Assembly (NCBI GenBank): GCA_039932715.1
Contig: JBDTPN010000026.1
Coordinates: 1-46,093, forward strand
Direction of reading: 5' to 3'
DNA length: 46,093 nt
Source of the DNA: ZC4RG30 sp039932715
Lineage (GTDB): Bacteria > Pseudomonadota > Gammaproteobacteria > Steroidobacterales > Steroidobacteraceae
Position numbers and translations under genes: made by a program
In this document: in pieces, positions 45,066 to 46,093 of the stretch
How the letters are laid out: each line of letters starts with the position of its first letter
Position numbering within the stretch: position 1 is the first letter of the stretch
Notes under the pieces: model-generated
What the model was told of the DNA's origin: nothing
The model's input: the letters and a program-made list of their open reading frames with translations, nothing else
The model's database searches: none

Positions 45066-46093
45066 CAGACCTCCGCGAGCAATCCGGAACTATTGCCCAG
45101 GGCTTCCATCGGCACGCCGGCACGATTGAGCAGCGTCAGCAGCAGGTTGGCGTGCGGCGTGTCCTGCGGGTATTTCAGATGCTGGCCGCCCTTGATCTTT
45201 CCATAGCCCTTGCCCAGGACCACGTTGGGCAGCGGATCGTTGTTGTGCAGATCGCTGTTGCTCATATTGCTGCCGTAGAGAATGATCGAGTGATCCAGCA
45301 GCGTGCCGTCGCCATCCTGCGTGGTCGACAGTTTCTTGACGAACTTGGCAAACACCTGGGTGTGGTAGTTCTGGATCTGCACCAGGCGCGCAAGCTTGGA
45401 AGCATCGCCGCCGTGATGCGACAACGGATGGAAGGCCTCGGTGATCTGCAGGTTGGGATACGTGCGCATGCTGACTTCCTTGGCCAGCATGAACGAGGCC
45501 ACACGTGTCTGGTTGGACTGCCAGGCAAGCGCGATCATGTCGAACAAGGCATCGAGGTGATCGCCGAACTGGTCGGGAACTCCCTGCGGTGCATTGGGCA
45601 GATCCATCTGCATGCTCTTGCTGGTGGCCAGGCGCTGCACGCGTTGCTCGACTTCGCGCACCGAGTCGAGGTAATCGCTGACGCGCGCGCGATCCGCTGC
45701 GCCGACGCGATTCTTGAGTGACGCACCCTCAGTCTGCACGTAATCGAGCAGGCTGCCGGTTTCGCTGAGGATCTCCTTGCGTTCGGTGCCGGTGTCACCT
45801 TTGCCGAACAGTTGGTAGAAAACCTTGCGCGGATTGTCTTCCATGGGCAGTGGCTGGAAGGGCGTGCGAAATGCAGTGGTGCTGCCATAGCCGCAACCAC
45901 CGCCGGCCTGGTTGCAGGTGGCGGCGCCGCCTTCGCCAGTCAGTTCCAGCGAGGGCATGGGTGTATCGGCACCGAAGTGCCGCGCTGCCAATTGATCGGC
46001 GCTGGTGCCCAGGTCGCCTTCGCGGCCCTTGACGCCAAAGCAGGACAGCCAGGTGCCGGCCATGATGCCGTGCGGATCCGAACTCTCGCCGCC
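45065..46093 (-). CDS. DUF1552-domain protein (partial)
   Basis: A C-terminal 342-residue piece that runs off the right edge. Signatures of DUF1552 are the stretches PMPSLELTGEGGAATCNQAG, GYGSTTAFRTPFQPLPMEDN, PRKVFYQLFGKGDTGTERKE, HLDALFDMIALAWQSNQTRV, YGSNMSNSDLHNNDPLPNVV and DTPHANLLLTLLNRAGVP. These proteins are Tat-exported hydrolase-like (alkaline-phosphatase/sulfatase-fold resemblance) of unknown substrate, usually next to a DUF1592/1588 cytochrome c protein, here expected just beyond the edge. The stop TGA overlaps the ankyrin ATG by one base. Confidence 0.85.
   Translation of the reverse strand, partial: GGESSDPHGIMAGTWLSCFGVKGREGDLGTSADQLAARHFGADTPMPSLELTGEGGAATCNQAGGGCGYGSTTAFRTPFQPLPMEDNPRKVFYQLFGKGDTGTERKEILSETGSLLDYVQTEGASLKNRVGAADRARVSDYLDSVREVEQRVQRLATSKSMQMDLPNAPQGVPDQFGDHLDALFDMIALAWQSNQTRVASFMLAKEVSMRTYPNLQITEAFHPLSHHGGDASKLARLVQIQNYHTQVFAKFVKKLSTTQDGDGTLLDHSIILYGSNMSNSDLHNNDPLPNVVLGKGYGKIKGGQHLKYPQDTPHANLLLTLLNRAGVPMEALGNSSGLLAEV

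Noticed and set aside
1..46093. tRNA or rRNA genes
   Set aside because: No cloverleaf or conserved rRNA stretches were noticed in the short intergenic gaps. Not tested by a covariance search.

Overview
The window reads as chromosome of a Gram-negative, aerobic proteobacterium. Evidence for this is a set of predicted Tat signal peptides, two secreted cytochrome c/PQQ-propeller proteins, outer-membrane beta-barrels, an MltA lytic transglycosylase, and a DUF1552/ankyrin gene pair. My best guess, from overall gene style only, is a gammaproteobacterium near Xanthomonadales/Steroidobacterales. No rRNA or other marker gene is present. Every gene-free gap is shorter than 300 bases.

Region A (about 290-8,800, with an eroded fringe to about 11,250) is an integron-type gene-cassette array without a visible integrase. 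Small, unrelated genes all lie on the + strand. They are separated by imperfect inverted repeats that begin with a 7-base R'' core such as GCCTAAC and end with a 7-base R' core such as GTTAGGC. Complete or near-complete attC sites lie at 730-817, 1360-1447, 2335-2426, 4082-4216 and 4652-4735. Many others are halved or collapsed. Cargo: a broken GNAT acetyltransferase, a RelE-type toxin-antitoxin pair, a second-type lspA, a RibD/DHFR-like reductase, a methyltransferase whose 3' end is lost, VOC proteins, DUF1801, a DUF5519 protein, SRPBCC, small membrane proteins, MAPEG, a GNAT-membrane fusion, and a decayed cold-shock/Excalibur gene.

Region B (about 11.3-24.8 kb) holds small stress, repair and envelope genes: topoisomerase IB, cupin, TspO, SRPBCC, an outer-membrane protein, secreted proteins, glutathione transferase, two DUF1801 genes, pyrimidine-dimer glycosylase, an exported short-chain dehydrogenase, a Mug-like glycosylase, GFA, an HD hydrolase, a frameshifted DUF4239 gene and HdeD.

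Region C (24.78-31.75 kb) is the most distinctive metabolic unit, a tightly overlapping six-gene operon. It encodes a split PEP-synthase-like phosphotransferase (603-aa His-domain subunit plus 345-aa ATP-binding subunit, the layout of phenylphosphate synthase). Next come a biotin carrier protein, a biotin carboxylase, a pyruvate-carboxylase-type carboxyltransferase with altered active-site neighbourhood, and a HAD phosphatase. I infer ATP-dependent activation of an enolic, ketonic or phenolic substrate coupled to biotin-dependent carboxylation. The substrate is unknown.

Region D (31.8-46.1 kb) holds NTF2-like proteins, a histone-H1-like basic protein, GNAT, GST, mltA, a Tat-exported aldo/keto reductase and dodecin. 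Two cytochrome c-PQQ-propeller paralogues flank an L-serine dehydratase gene. A beta-barrel gene follows, and then a leftward DUF1552-ankyrin-metallohydrolase operon runs off the right edge.
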